From Myxococcales bacterium (GTDB taxonomy: Bacteria > Myxococcota > Bradymonadia > UBA7976 > UBA1532), in the NCBI GenBank assembly GCA_020633515.1, contig JACKDM010000018.1:16825-80824 (forward strand): DNA of 64,000 nucleotides, written 5' to 3'. The notes below the pieces were generated by a model. It did no database searches. It saw only the letters and a program-made list of their open reading frames with translations, and was not told the DNA's origin. Positions within the stretch are counted from its first letter, which is position 1. Each line of letters starts with the position of its first letter. The translations under genes and the position numbers were made by a program. Positions 28,760-38,056 of this stretch are shown in pieces.

Positions 28760-29983
28760 TCAGAGCCCCATCACATACGCGAAGATCAGCGGTGCCACGA
28801 TCGTGGCGTCGCTGCTGATCATGTAGCGCGGCGTGTCGAGCGTGATCTTGCCCCAGGTGATCTTCTCGGTCGGCGGCGCGCCCGAGTAGCCGCCGTAGCT
28901 CGTGTCGGCGTCGCTGATCTGGCAGAAGTAGCCCCACGGCGCGGTGTCTTCTTTGAGATCCTGCGTGATCAGCGGCACCGCGCAGATCGGGAAGTCACCG
29001 GCGATGCCACCGCCGATCTGGAAGAAGCCACACCACTGGTTCGGCTCTTCGCGCAGCCAGTGCACGAGCCGCACCATGGCGTCGGCGTCGGTCAACAGGA
29101 GCTTGTGCGGCGCGATCTCGTTCTTGATGCACCACGCGGCGAAGCCATTGCCGACCGTGCTGTCGGCCCAGCCGGGCACGAAGACGGGGACGTCGTGCTG
29201 CCATGCCTGCCACAGCCACGAGTCGCGGGCGCGCGCCTTGAGGTGCGGCTGCTTCGCCATCAGGCTCGTGATGGCTTCGCGCAGGTAGACATCGGGGAAC
29301 TGCGGCTCGCGCTTCGATGCCTTCGCCTCGGCCCAGATCTCCTTCAGCCGGTCGATCAGCTCGTGCATCGTGTGCTCGGGGATGCAGATGTCGGTGACCC
29401 GGTTGAAGCCCGCGTCGTACAGCTCGGCGTCGGCCTCGGCGCTCTGCTCGCGCCACTGTACGTGGCGGTAGTCTTCGCGGTGCAGCAAGAGGAAGAGGTC
29501 TTCTTCGAGGTTGGCGCCGGTGCAGGTGATCGCGTGCACCTTGCCCTGCCGGATCATCTCGGCGAGCGAGATCCCGAGCTCGGCGGTGCTCATCGCGCCG
29601 GCGAGGGTCACCATCATCTTGCGGCCGAGCTCGATGTGGGCGCGGTAGCCGCGGGCGGCGCGGGCGACGATGCCGGCGTTGTAGTGGCGGAAGTGGCGGT
29701 CGATGAAGCCGGTGACGGGGCCGGTCTCGGCGAAGGCGCGCGCGTCGACCTCGACCGCCTCGCCGTCGGGGCCGCGGAAGACGAGGCGGTGGCCGCCCTC
29801 GGCGCGGGTCAGGATCACCTCGACCGCCTCCGACGGCAGCCCGTCGCGCGCGTCGCCGGGGTAGCGCACGAAGCGCGCCGCGCCGCCCTCGGCGGCGGGG
29901 CCGACGGTGAAGCCGTTTTGATACAGCCACCCGGTCAAGGCCTCGGTGGTCCAGCGGGGATCGGTCAGGTCGATGTGGCTCAT
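28760..29983 (-). CDS. Deoxyhypusine-synthase-family protein
   Basis: 407 aa. The fold signatures of deoxyhypusine synthase are present: an NAD-site segment (HAITCTGANLEEDLF), VPVFVPGWADSTVGNG, the HWLREEPNQWCGFFQIGGGIAGDF region and, at the C-terminus, TEKITWGK with Lys379 in the place of the catalytic Lys of the eukaryotic enzyme. Bacteria lack eIF5A, so bacterial members cannot act in hypusination; relatives are thought to transfer the aminobutyl group of spermidine to small amines, for example in homospermidine-type synthesis. Which product forms here is unknown. It lies 27 nt downstream of an aldehyde dehydrogenase on the same strand, which suggests a polyamine-related unit. Confidence 0.85.
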   Translation of the reverse strand: MSHIDLTDPRWTTEALTGWLYQNGFTVGPAAEGGAARFVRYPGDARDGLPSEAVEVILTRAEGGHRLVFRGPDGEAVEVDARAFAETGPVTGFIDRHFRHYNAGIVARAARGYRAHIELGRKMMVTLAGAMSTAELGISLAEMIRQGKVHAITCTGANLEEDLFLLLHREDYRHVQWREQSAEADAELYDAGFNRVTDICIPEHTMHELIDRLKEIWAEAKASKREPQFPDVYLREAITSLMAKQPHLKARARDSWLWQAWQHDVPVFVPGWADSTVGNGFAAWCIKNEIAPHKLLLTDADAMVRLVHWLREEPNQWCGFFQIGGGIAGDFPICAVPLITQDLKEDTAPWGYFCQISDADTSYGGYSGAPPTEKITWGKITLDTPRYMISSDATIVAPLIFAYVMGL

Positions 29984-30010
29984 GACACTCTCTCGATGAC
30001 TCGGATGGGA

Positions 30011-31492
30011 TCAGCCCAGGTTGATGATGATCGTCTTGCGATGGGTGAAGTGTTCGAGCATGGCATGCAGGTCGGCCTCCTTGCCGAGCCCGCTCGTCTT
30101 GAACCCGCCGTAGGGCAGCGTCGGCTGCACGACCACGTTCTGGTTGACCTGCACGAAGCCCGCTTCGAGCTCGCGGGTCGCCTTCATCGCGAGCTTGAGG
30201 TCGTTGGTCCACACGGTCGCGGCGAGGCCGAAGTCGGTGTCATTGGCCATCTTGATGGCTTCGTCGGCGTCGTCGAAGGCGATGACACAGGTGACCGGGC
30301 CGAAGATCTCTTCGCGGCAGACGGCGTGGTCGTTGGGGATGCCGGTGAGGATGCGCGGCTGCACGAAGAGGCCGTCCTCGAGCTTGGGATCGCTCGGCAG
30401 CTTCGAGCAGACCCGCGCCTTGGCGCCGGGGTGCTGCTCGGCGAGCGCGAGGTAGTGCTCGACGCGCTTGAACTGCTGCGGGCTGACGATGGTGCCGATG
30501 TCGGTCGCCTCGTCGAGCGGGTCGCCCATGACCATCGCGTCGACGCGGGCGGCGAGCTTGTCGACGAAGGCGTCGACGAGCGAGCGGTGCACGAAGATGC
30601 GGCTCGCGGCGGTGCAGCTCTGGCCCTGGCGGGTGAAGCGCATCCCGGTGACGGCGCCGTCGACGGCGCGGTCGAGGTCGGCGTCGGCCATGACGAGCAT
30701 CGGGCTCTTGCCGCCGAGCTCGAGCGTGACGGGCACGAGCTTCTCGGCGGCGGCGCGGTAGATGATGCGCCCGGTCTCGACCGAGCCGGTGAAGGAGACC
30801 TTCCGGACGTCGGGGTGCGCGACGAGCGGCCCGCCGCAGCCGGGGCCGTCGCCGCTGAGGATGTTGAAGACGCCCGGTGGCAGCACCTCGCCGATGATCT
30901 GGCAGACGCGCAGGCAGGCGAAGGGCGCCTCTTCGGCCGACTTGACGACCACCGCGTTGCCGGCGACGAGCGCCGGCGCGATCTTGAGCGCCATGAGGAG
31001 CATGGGCACGTTCCACGGGATGATCGCGGCGACGACGCCGACCGGCTCGCGCACGGTCATCGTGAGGCACTCGGGCTTGAACGGGATGGTCTCGCCCTTG
31101 AGCTCGCTGCCGAGCCCGCCGAAGTAGGTGAAGGTGTCGGCGAGCACGGTCGCCTCGACCCGGCTCTCGGTGCGCAGCGCCTTGCCGGTCTCGAGCGCGA
31201 CGAGGCGGGCGAGCTCCTCGACGTGGCCGGCGAGGCGGCGGCCGCACTCGGCGACGAGGCGGCCCCGCTCGCGGGCGGCGAGCTTCGCCCAGGCCCGCTG
31301 CGCCGTCTTCGCCGAGGCGACGGCGCGGTCGACGTCGCGGGCGTCGCCGGCGGCGGCCTCGGCGACGGTCTCGCCGGTCGCCGGGTCGAGCACGGGGAAG
31401 GTCGCGCCGCCGATCGGGGCGGCGAGGGCGCCGTCGATGAAGTGGTGTCCGGCGAGCGCGGCGGCGAGGGCGTGCGGGTCGGGGTGCGCCAC
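30011..31492 (-). CDS. Aldehyde dehydrogenase (betaine/aminoaldehyde type)
   Basis: 493 aa, typical length for the ALDH superfamily. NAD site and catalytic residues are visible: IIPWNVPMLL, VSFTGSVETGR, the general-base Glu in TLELGGKSP, and the catalytic Cys in RQGQSCTAASR. The C-terminal PYGGFKTSGLGKE is the normal Gly-rich closing motif. It is closest in style to betaine-aldehyde and gamma-aminobutyraldehyde dehydrogenases; with the DHS-like enzyme 27 nt downstream, an aminoaldehyde from polyamine turnover is a reasonable but unproven substrate. It is clearly a different subfamily from the ALDH7-type enzyme at 8.3 kb. Confidence 0.88.
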   Translation of the reverse strand: MAHPDPHALAAALAGHHFIDGALAAPIGGATFPVLDPATGETVAEAAAGDARDVDRAVASAKTAQRAWAKLAARERGRLVAECGRRLAGHVEELARLVALETGKALRTESRVEATVLADTFTYFGGLGSELKGETIPFKPECLTMTVREPVGVVAAIIPWNVPMLLMALKIAPALVAGNAVVVKSAEEAPFACLRVCQIIGEVLPPGVFNILSGDGPGCGGPLVAHPDVRKVSFTGSVETGRIIYRAAAEKLVPVTLELGGKSPMLVMADADLDRAVDGAVTGMRFTRQGQSCTAASRIFVHRSLVDAFVDKLAARVDAMVMGDPLDEATDIGTIVSPQQFKRVEHYLALAEQHPGAKARVCSKLPSDPKLEDGLFVQPRILTGIPNDHAVCREEIFGPVTCVIAFDDADEAIKMANDTDFGLAATVWTNDLKLAMKATRELEAGFVQVNQNVVVQPTLPYGGFKTSGLGKEADLHAMLEHFTHRKTIIINLG

Positions 31493-31570
31493 GAGGGTCC
31501 TCCGGGGGTCAAGGGCAGGCCACTATGGTCGGGTCGCGCGGTCGTCGCAAGGGCACGGTTGCCGCGCCGA

Positions 31571-32407
31571 TCAGTCGTCCTCGGCGCTCGGCACCTCGAT
31601 CGGGCGCGGGTCGAGCCCGAGCGCGGCGAAGGCGGGGCCGAGCGGGTCGGCGCGGTCGCTCGGGCCGACGGGCACGGCGTGGGCGAGCGCATGACCGACG
31701 CCCTGCTTGGCGGCGGCGAGCGCGTCGAGGAGCGCGCGGCCGCGGGCGCGCCAGGCGACGACGAGCCCGGCGAAGGTCGCGCCGGCGCCGGTCGGGCGGT
31801 CGAGCGCGATGCGATCGGCGCCGAGCTCGGTGAAGTCGCGGCCGTCGTAGGCGAGGTCGACCGCGTGGCCCTCGGCGCGGCCGCCGGTGATCACCACCCA
31901 GGTCGGGCCGCGGTCGAAGAGGCGCTTGGCGGCGTCGCGCATCCGCGGGAGGTCGGGCGCGGGGCGGCCGGTCACGAGTGCGGCCTCGGCGCCGTCGACG
32001 ATGACGGCGTCTGCGTGGCGCCACAGCCGCTCGGCGAGCACCGCGAGCGCGGCCGGGTCGAAGCGCGGCTCGCCGCGGCGGTCGACGGCGCCGGGCGCGC
32101 AGACGAGCGGGGCGCGGGCGGCGTGCTCGGCGAGCGCGTCGGCGAGCGCGGCGGCCTGCTCGCGGTCGCCGGGGTCGCCGAGGCCGATCGCGTCGGGGGC
32201 GAGCTTCGCGGCGCGGTCGAGCGCGTCGCCGACGAGGCGGGCGGGGAGCGCGGCGAGGGGGCGGATCGCGGTCACCACCGCGGTCGACTGCACCGCGGCG
32301 GCGGCGTGGGCGCGCAGCATCGGGCCGAGGCCGGCGTGGCCTTGCGGGTGCAGCGCGTCGACGGCGAGCGCGAGCGCGGCGCGGGTCTTCTTGGGGGTCA
32401 GGGGCAC
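31571..32407 (-). CDS. ThiD/PfkB-type kinase, divergent
   Basis: 278 aa from a GTG with GGAG 8 nt upstream. The C-terminal half fits hydroxymethylpyrimidine-phosphate kinases: VVITGGRAEG, then DRPTGAGATFAGLVVAWRA with the GAG anion-hole and catalytic position. The N-terminal substrate segment is altered: instead of the usual Gly-Ser-Asp-x-Ser-Gly-Gly-Ala-Gly pattern it reads DALHPQGHAGLG. The protein may still phosphorylate a pyrimidine or sugar-like alcohol, but thiamine synthesis is not assured; no other thiamine gene or TPP riboswitch is seen. The start lies 10 nt inside the 3' end of the upstream barrel gene. Confidence 0.7.
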   Translation of the reverse strand: MPLTPKKTRAALALAVDALHPQGHAGLGPMLRAHAAAAVQSTAVVTAIRPLAALPARLVGDALDRAAKLAPDAIGLGDPGDREQAAALADALAEHAARAPLVCAPGAVDRRGEPRFDPAALAVLAERLWRHADAVIVDGAEAALVTGRPAPDLPRMRDAAKRLFDRGPTWVVITGGRAEGHAVDLAYDGRDFTELGADRIALDRPTGAGATFAGLVVAWRARGRALLDALAAAKQGVGHALAHAVPVGPSDRADPLGPAFAALGLDPRPIEVPSAEDD

Positions 32408-33108
32408 GGTCCGTACTCCATCGGGGCATACTCGCAGGGCAACAGGTCGCGGCCGCGCAGGCCGAAGTCGAAGCGCAGTCGCACGCCGCCGACGATCGCG
32501 CGCTCGGCGACGCCGTCGACCGGCGTCACCGAGACGCCGATGTGGCTGACGAGCTCGGCGAAGACATAAGGATCGGCGTGCAACAGCCCGCCGGGGCCGA
32601 GCCCGATCCCGACGACCGCGCGGGGGAAGGGGCCGTCGCCGCCGGGCTCGATCGGCACCTCGGGCCAGACGAGGCCGAGGTCGACGAAGGGCGCGAGGGT
32701 GAGGTGGGCGAAGTGCACGTTGATGAAGCGCCAGCGGGCTTCGAGGCGCAGGTCGAGCGCGGTGAAGCCGCTCTGCCGCGGCAGATCCTGCCCGACCGCC
32801 GCCGAGCGGCTGAACCGCAGCGCGCCGCCGAGCGCGGTCCGGCCGTGGCCGTCGAGGTAGTGCAGGTAGCCGAGGCCGAGCGAGGGCGCGGTCGCTTCGA
32901 GCGCCGAGATGTCGCCGAAGACGCTGTCGAAGCGCGCATCGAAGCCGAGGTCGACGGTGACGGCGCCGTGGAACGGGGGCACGAAGGTGAGGCTCGCCGA
33001 CTCCCCGACCGCGCCGGCCGAAGAGACCTGCGCGGCGGCGGGCGGAGTCATCGCGAGGGCGAGGCCCGCTGACAGGAGGCCGATCGTGGAGGTGGCGGCG
33101 CGGCGCAT
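32398..33108 (-). CDS. Exported outer-membrane beta-barrel-like protein
   Basis: 236 aa with a clear signal peptide (cleavage after Ala-Ala-Ala-Gln, ~27). The mature part consists of alternating hydrophobic/polar strands ending in Phe/Leu (ALDLRLEARWRFINVHFAHL, RAIVGGVRLRFDFGL), as in small outer-membrane barrels. I do not recognise a family. It is divergent from the periplasmic helical protein gene and overlaps the ThiD-like start by 10 nt, which may only reflect compact packing. Confidence 0.7.
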   Translation of the reverse strand: MRRAATSTIGLLSAGLALAMTPPAAAQVSSAGAVGESASLTFVPPFHGAVTVDLGFDARFDSVFGDISALEATAPSLGLGYLHYLDGHGRTALGGALRFSRSAAVGQDLPRQSGFTALDLRLEARWRFINVHFAHLTLAPFVDLGLVWPEVPIEPGGDGPFPRAVVGIGLGPGGLLHADPYVFAELVSHIGVSVTPVDGVAERAIVGGVRLRFDFGLRGRDLLPCEYAPMEYGPCP

Positions 33109-33212
33109 CCGATCTCTCGGGGGCCGTCAGGGCGCGCCCGCGGCGCGATGGCTCCTGACGTTCCCGTCGTCTGCCGGCATCATCGATCCGGCGCCGCCGC
33201 CGGGCAAGGTCG

Positions 33213-33241
33213 TTGACGACCCGGTCCGATTGGCCTAGCGT
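33213..33241 (+). promoter_or_regulatory. Sigma-70-like promoter for the periplasmic helical protein gene
   Basis: TTGACG (33213-33218), a 17-nt spacer, then TAGCGT (33236-33241). The -35 is close to consensus; the -10 is weak. The start codon is 30 nt downstream, with AGGAGG at 33261-33266. Confidence 0.4.
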
Positions 33242-33271
33242 CCCGCCTTGCTGGAGGCAAAGGAGGAAGCC

Positions 33272-34045
33272 ATGAAGCGCATGTTGTCGCTGTCGCTGAT
33301 GTTCGTCGCGTGCCTGGGGCTCGTGGGCGTCGCCGTCGCCAAGGAGAAGAAGGGCAAGAAGCGCGATGCCTTCGCGCAGCTCCAGGCGATCCCGGGTGAG
33401 CTCGACGCGCAGCTCCAGAGCGTGACCGCGCCGATCGATCAGGTCGACGTGATGCTCGGCCAGATGAAGACGCTCCCCAAGCAGCTCGATATCAGCGAGG
33501 GCGAGTTCGCCGAGATCATCAACGGCGCGCTCAGCTCGCAGGCGTTCGTGATCCCCGACACCGTGCAGGGCAAGCAGCGCGAGGAGCTGACCGCCTTCGT
33601 GCAGAACTTCTCGACGTTTCGCACCAACCTCTTCGCGACGCCGAGCCGGGCGCAGACGATGACCACGGAGCTGGCGTCGACCTCGGCCCGCATCCCCGCG
33701 CTCGCGACGACCGCCTCGGCCGACGCCGGCAAGACGCTCATCAACCCGCTCGCCTCGAAGAAGGACAAGGACAAGGCGAAGAAGCGCCAGGAAGACGTCA
33801 AGAAGATGCAGGCCGAGGCGCAGCAGGCGGTCGCCGACGCGCAGACCAAGGTCGTCGGCGTGCCCGGGCGCGCGACCGAGGCGACCACGAAGCTGATCGC
33901 GGGCGCCGGGCAGATGGGCATCACCGAGAACGCGCTGCGCGCCGCGCAGCAGCCGGTCGACGACGCCAAGCAAGGCGTGCGCGACACCGCCGACACCGCC
34001 CGCGACGGCGCGAAGCAGACCGTCGACAACGCCGTCGGCGAGTGA
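33272..34045 (+). CDS. Exported helical (coiled-coil) protein of unknown function
   Basis: 257 aa. ATG with AGGAGG 5 nt upstream. Signal peptide of ~23 residues (KRMLSLSLMFVACLGLVGVAVA), then a Lys-rich patch and almost entirely helical sequence with heptad-like spacing, including a very charged KKDKDKAKKRQEDVKKMQAE segment and a C-terminal amphipathic stretch (AKQGVRDTADTARDGAKQTV) resembling the repeats of LEA-like or phasin-like proteins. No catalytic motif. It is probably periplasmic and structural; I do not recognise the family. The gene is preceded by the clearest Shine-Dalgarno sequence in this region. Confidence 0.8.
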   Translation: MKRMLSLSLMFVACLGLVGVAVAKEKKGKKRDAFAQLQAIPGELDAQLQSVTAPIDQVDVMLGQMKTLPKQLDISEGEFAEIINGALSSQAFVIPDTVQGKQREELTAFVQNFSTFRTNLFATPSRAQTMTTELASTSARIPALATTASADAGKTLINPLASKKDKDKAKKRQEDVKKMQAEAQQAVADAQTKVVGVPGRATEATTKLIAGAGQMGITENALRAAQQPVDDAKQGVRDTADTARDGAKQTVDNAVGE

Positions 34046-34109
34046 CCGCCCGGCGCGACCCCGCCCCCCCGTCGCTCGTCCCATCTCCCGACCACCACCG
34101 GGAGAGCCG

Positions 34110-35315
34110 ATGCGCCGCAACCCTTCGATCCTGATCCTCGCGGCGCTGCTCGGCGTCTCCCCCGCCTGCGCCCGCACCGCCGAGCCCCCGCCCGACACCG
34201 CGCTCGCGCCGAGCTACGAGGGCCCCGACGCTCGCCGGGAGAAGATCGCGATCCGGCTCGTCCCGGTCGCCGAGGGCTTCGAGCAGCCGACCGACATCCA
34301 GCCGGTGCCCGGCCAGCCCGACCGGCTGATCATCCTGGAGAAGACCGGCGCGGCGAAGTGGCTCGATCCCAAGACCGGCGAGTCGGGCCCGTGGCTGCGC
34401 CGCGAGGTGCTGACCCGCTCCGAGCAAGGGCTGCTCGGGCTCGCGTTCCACCCGAAGTTCAAGGAGAACGGGCGCTTCTTCGTCAACTACTCGGTCGAGG
34501 TCGACGGCAAGAAGACCACCCGCGTCGCCGAGTGGGCCGTCGAGCCCGGCAAGCCCATCGCCGCGACGACGCCGCGCGAGGTGCGCGCGGTGATCGAGGT
34601 CACCCAGCCCTACGCCAACCACAACGCCGGCCAGCTCGCGTTCGGCCCCGATGGTCTGCTCTACGTCGGCCTCGGCGACGGCGGCGCGGCCAACGACCCG
34701 CATGGCCACGGGCAGGATCTCTCGACGCTGCTCGGCGCGATGCTGCGCCTCGACGTCGACCGCGGCGAGCCGTATGCCATCCCGCCCGACAACCCGTTCG
34801 TCGGCCGCGACGGCGCCCGCGCCGAGATCTGGGCCTACGGGCTGCGCAACCCCTGGCGGTATGCCTTCGCGCCCGACGGGCGCCTCGTCGTCGCCGACGT
34901 CGGGCAGAACGCCTGGGAGGAGATCACCCTCGTCGGCCGCGGCGAGAACCACGGCTGGAAGGTGCGCGAGGGCGGGCATTGCTTCCCGAGCGGCGAGAAG
35001 TGCCTCGGCGGCGATGTCTTCACCGATCCCATCTGGGAGTACCCGCGCAGCGAAGGGATCTCGGTCACCGGCGGGCATGTCTACACCGGCAAAGGCATCC
35101 CGGCGCTGACGGGGCGCTATGTCTTCGGTGACTATGGCTCGGGCCGGCTGTGGGCGCTCGCGCTCCCCGCCGACAAGCGCTTGCAGCCCGAGAGCGCCAT
35201 CCGCGCGCTCGGTCGCTTCCCGCTCAGCCCCACCGCGTTCGGCGTCGGCGCCGACGGCGAGATGTATGTGGCGGACTTCGCCCGGGGGCGTATATACCGC
35301 TTCTCGGACGACTGA
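34110..35315 (+). CDS. PQQ-type soluble aldose dehydrogenase, lipoprotein
   Basis: 401 aa. Signal ending in Ser-Pro-Ala-Cys indicates a lipoprotein. The mature domain is the six-bladed GSDH/YliI (aldose sugar dehydrogenase) propeller: GFEQPTDIQPVPGQPDRLII, GLLGLAFHPKFKENGRFFVNYS, the NHNAGQLAFGPDGLLYVGLGDGG region with the conserved His, and GLRNPWRYAFAP. Known members oxidise aldose sugars with PQQ in the periplasm. Whether PQQ is made by this organism cannot be judged here. It is followed after 15 nt by the TPR gene, so co-transcription is likely. Confidence 0.88.
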   Translation: MRRNPSILILAALLGVSPACARTAEPPPDTALAPSYEGPDARREKIAIRLVPVAEGFEQPTDIQPVPGQPDRLIILEKTGAAKWLDPKTGESGPWLRREVLTRSEQGLLGLAFHPKFKENGRFFVNYSVEVDGKKTTRVAEWAVEPGKPIAATTPREVRAVIEVTQPYANHNAGQLAFGPDGLLYVGLGDGGAANDPHGHGQDLSTLLGAMLRLDVDRGEPYAIPPDNPFVGRDGARAEIWAYGLRNPWRYAFAPDGRLVVADVGQNAWEEITLVGRGENHGWKVREGGHCFPSGEKCLGGDVFTDPIWEYPRSEGISVTGGHVYTGKGIPALTGRYVFGDYGSGRLWALALPADKRLQPESAIRALGRFPLSPTAFGVGADGEMYVADFARGRIYRFSDD

Positions 35316-35330
35316 CGAGGAGTGCCCCCG

Positions 35331-37937
35331 ATGGACGCAGACGCCCTGCGTGCCCGGCTGGCCGACAACCCCGATGACTGGGTCGCCGCCGAGCAGCTCA
35401 CCCGCCTCCTCATCGAAGCGGAGCAATGGGAGGCGCTCATCGAGCTGCTCTTCGCGCGCATGGAGGCGCCCGACGCCGACCGCGCCGATCTGCTCTCGCA
35501 GCTCGCCGATGTCTTCGAAGCCCACCTCGGCGACGCCGAGCGGGCGCTGGTGGTGCTGCTCGAAGCCTTCGCGCTGAGCCGCGACGACGAGCAGCTCGGC
35601 GTGCGCCTCGGGCGGCTGGCGGCGCGGGCGGGGCAGTGGGATGCGTTGATCGATGCCTACGAGCGCGCGCTCGGTGAGGCGACGGCCCGCGAGGCGGTCG
35701 CGCTGCACCGGCGCCTCTCGCAGTGGTACGAGGCGCTCGAACGCGAGGACGACGTCGCCCGCCACCTGCGGCGGCTGTTGGTGCTCAAGCCCGACGACGA
35801 GCGCGCGCTCGAGGCGCTCACCGGCTTCTACGAGGCGGCCGAGGACTGGGAGGGGCTCACCCAGCTCCTGCGGACGCGGGTCAACTACGTCACCGATCCC
35901 GAGGCGCGGCGCCGGCTCTACCTGCGGGTGGGGCGGCTGCTCGAGACGCGGCTCGCCGCGCCGGGCGAGGCGCTCGAATGGCTCGGGCGGCTGTTCCACG
36001 AGGCGCCGGAGGCGGGCGTCGAGGCGACGCTGGAGCGGCTCGCCGAGCTGAGCGGCGACTACGCGACCCTCGCCCGGATCTACCGCGAGGCGCTCGCGGC
36101 CCTCGACCCCGACTCGCCGCGCGTGCCCCGGCTGCACCTGCGCATCGGCCGCATCCACCGCGACGGGCTCGCCGACGAGGCCGGCGCGCTGCGTCACTTC
36201 CGCGCGGCGTACGAGGCCGCGCCCGACGACCGCGTCGCGCTCGGCGAGCTGCGCGCGCTCCTCGGCAAGCGCGAACAGTGGGTCGAGCTCGCCCGGCTCC
36301 TCGGCGACGAGGCGCACCGGGTCGACGACCGCAGCGAGCGCTACAAGCTCTTCTTCGAGCAGGGCGAGATCTACCAGGACAAGCTCGACGCGACCCGCGA
36401 GGCGGTCGACGCCTGGTTCGGCGCGCTCGAAGCGCGGCCCGACGACAAGATCGTGCTCGTGCGGCTGATGGACGCCTACACCCACACCGGGCAGTGGGAG
36501 GCGAGCATCAAGGTGCTGCGCAAGCTCGCCTCGGTCGAGCCCGATCCGGCGAAGAAGGCGCAGTACGTCTACGCGATGGGGATCATCCAGCGCGACAAGC
36601 TCGAAGATCACTACATCTCGGTGCGCACCCTCGACCGCGCGCTCGAGCTCGATCCGACGATGGTCAAGGCGTTCCAGGCGATCGACGAGATCCTGACCAC
36701 CGACGGCGACTATCCGCGCCAGGACCGCTACTACCGCAAGATGCTCGCCCGCGCCCGCGAGCACCGGCTCGACGAGGCGCTGATCGTCAACCTCGCCCGC
36801 AACCTCGGCGAGATCAACCGCAGCCGGCTCGCCAACTACGAGGAGGCGCTCAAGGCCTTCTCCATCGTCGTCAAGCTGCGCCCCGACGACCGCGCCGCGC
36901 GCAGCATCGTCGCCGAGCTGCTCGTGATGCTCGGCCGCTACGAGGACGCGACGCGGCACTACTTCCGGCTGATCCAGCAGGACGTCGTACACCCCGAGCC
37001 CTACCACGAGCTGGTGCGGATCTACTGCGCCGAGGGCCGCCTCGACCCGGCGTGGTGCTGCGCGGCGGCGCTCGTCGCGCTCGGGCGGCAGAACGACGAC
37101 GAGGACCAGCTCTTCGACATGGGCCTCGCCCGCCAGCAGGCGCTCGCGGTGGGCACGATGGAGGCGGTCGACTGGAAGCTCTTGACCTGGGCCGACAAGA
37201 ACCACGCGCTCGACGCGCTCTTCCGGCGGCTGTTGATGTTCGTCGGGCCGCGCATGGCGCGAAACCCCAAGGATCTCGGGCTCAAACGCACCGCCGAGCG
37301 CGCCCACCCGGTCATGCGGATCGTCGCCGAGCACGTCGCGCCGGTGATGGCGATGCCGGTGCCGGTCGCGTGGCTCTCCGACGAGCCGGTCGGGCTCGGC
37401 ACCGCCAACGTCAACCCGCCCGCGCTCGTGATCGGCAGCGACGCGGCCGAGCGGGCGCCGGGTGAGATCGCGTTCCTCGCCGCGCGCGAGCTGTTCCTGC
37501 TGACCGGCGACCACTTCTTCGCGACGCTCGACGGCGACGTCGCGCAGCGCGAGGCGCGGCTGGCGGTGCTCGTCGCGACGGTGCATCGCTGGATCGACCC
37601 GCGGGTCCCCGAGGCGGCGATCGATCCCTCGGTCGCCGAGATCCTGACCGCGCTCTCCGACGAGGAGAAGGCCAACTTCCGGCAGCTCCTCGGGCCGGTG
37701 GTGAGCGAGCCGGCCTATGGCATCCCGCGATGGCTCGATGCCATCGAGCACACCGCCAACCGGCTCGGGCTCCTGATCTGCAACGACCTCGAGACGGCGC
37801 TGCGGCAGCTCAAGCGGGTCGGGCAGCCGCTCGGGCGGGCGAACGCGGCCGAGCGCACCCGGGCGCTGTTGCTGTTTGCGTTGTCGGAGCCCTACTTCGA
37901 GCTGCGCCGCCGCCTCGGCTACGCGATCGCGGGCTGA
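35331..37937 (+). CDS. Large TPR-repeat protein
   Basis: 868 aa, no signal peptide seen. Most of the protein (residues ~1-560) is a solenoid of TPR-like helix pairs with typical Ala/Tyr/Gly/Pro positions (EALEREDDVARHLRRLLVLKPDDERALEAL). The last ~300 residues (VMRIVAEHVAPVMAMPVPVAW onward) are a separate domain resembling the peptidase-derived C-terminal region seen in some myxobacterial TPR proteins, but no zinc motif is visible. It probably scaffolds a protein complex. The ATG at 35331 has GAGGAG 8 nt upstream; the GTG at 35322 overlaps that Shine-Dalgarno sequence. Confidence 0.82.
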   Translation: MDADALRARLADNPDDWVAAEQLTRLLIEAEQWEALIELLFARMEAPDADRADLLSQLADVFEAHLGDAERALVVLLEAFALSRDDEQLGVRLGRLAARAGQWDALIDAYERALGEATAREAVALHRRLSQWYEALEREDDVARHLRRLLVLKPDDERALEALTGFYEAAEDWEGLTQLLRTRVNYVTDPEARRRLYLRVGRLLETRLAAPGEALEWLGRLFHEAPEAGVEATLERLAELSGDYATLARIYREALAALDPDSPRVPRLHLRIGRIHRDGLADEAGALRHFRAAYEAAPDDRVALGELRALLGKREQWVELARLLGDEAHRVDDRSERYKLFFEQGEIYQDKLDATREAVDAWFGALEARPDDKIVLVRLMDAYTHTGQWEASIKVLRKLASVEPDPAKKAQYVYAMGIIQRDKLEDHYISVRTLDRALELDPTMVKAFQAIDEILTTDGDYPRQDRYYRKMLARAREHRLDEALIVNLARNLGEINRSRLANYEEALKAFSIVVKLRPDDRAARSIVAELLVMLGRYEDATRHYFRLIQQDVVHPEPYHELVRIYCAEGRLDPAWCCAAALVALGRQNDDEDQLFDMGLARQQALAVGTMEAVDWKLLTWADKNHALDALFRRLLMFVGPRMARNPKDLGLKRTAERAHPVMRIVAEHVAPVMAMPVPVAWLSDEPVGLGTANVNPPALVIGSDAAERAPGEIAFLAARELFLLTGDHFFATLDGDVAQREARLAVLVATVHRWIDPRVPEAAIDPSVAEILTALSDEEKANFRQLLGPVVSEPAYGIPRWLDAIEHTANRLGLLICNDLETALRQLKRVGQPLGRANAAERTRALLLFALSEPYFELRRRLGYAIAG

Positions 37938-37976
37938 CTCACGGGGCGCTGAAGACGGCTCTGCGCCGCCCTGCCC

Positions 37977-38006
37977 TTGCCCCGACGCCGCCGTTCATGC
38001 TGTCAT
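37977..38006 (+). promoter_or_regulatory. Sigma-70-like promoter for the fungalysin prodomain gene
   Basis: TTGCCC (37977-37982), an 18-nt spacer, then TGTCAT (38001-38006), 50 nt before the start codon. The same TTGCCC plus 18-nt spacing is seen upstream of the repeat lipoprotein at 41.5 kb, which strengthens both. Confidence 0.4.
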
Positions 38007-38056
38007 CCGCCGCCCGGTCGGGCAGGCCCGGCCGGTCCACGACATGGAGGCACGGC

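Noticed and set aside
31493..32407. TPP riboswitch and thiamine operon around the ThiD-like gene
   Set aside because: No THI-box sequence and no other thiamine gene seen; the ThiD substrate motif is altered.
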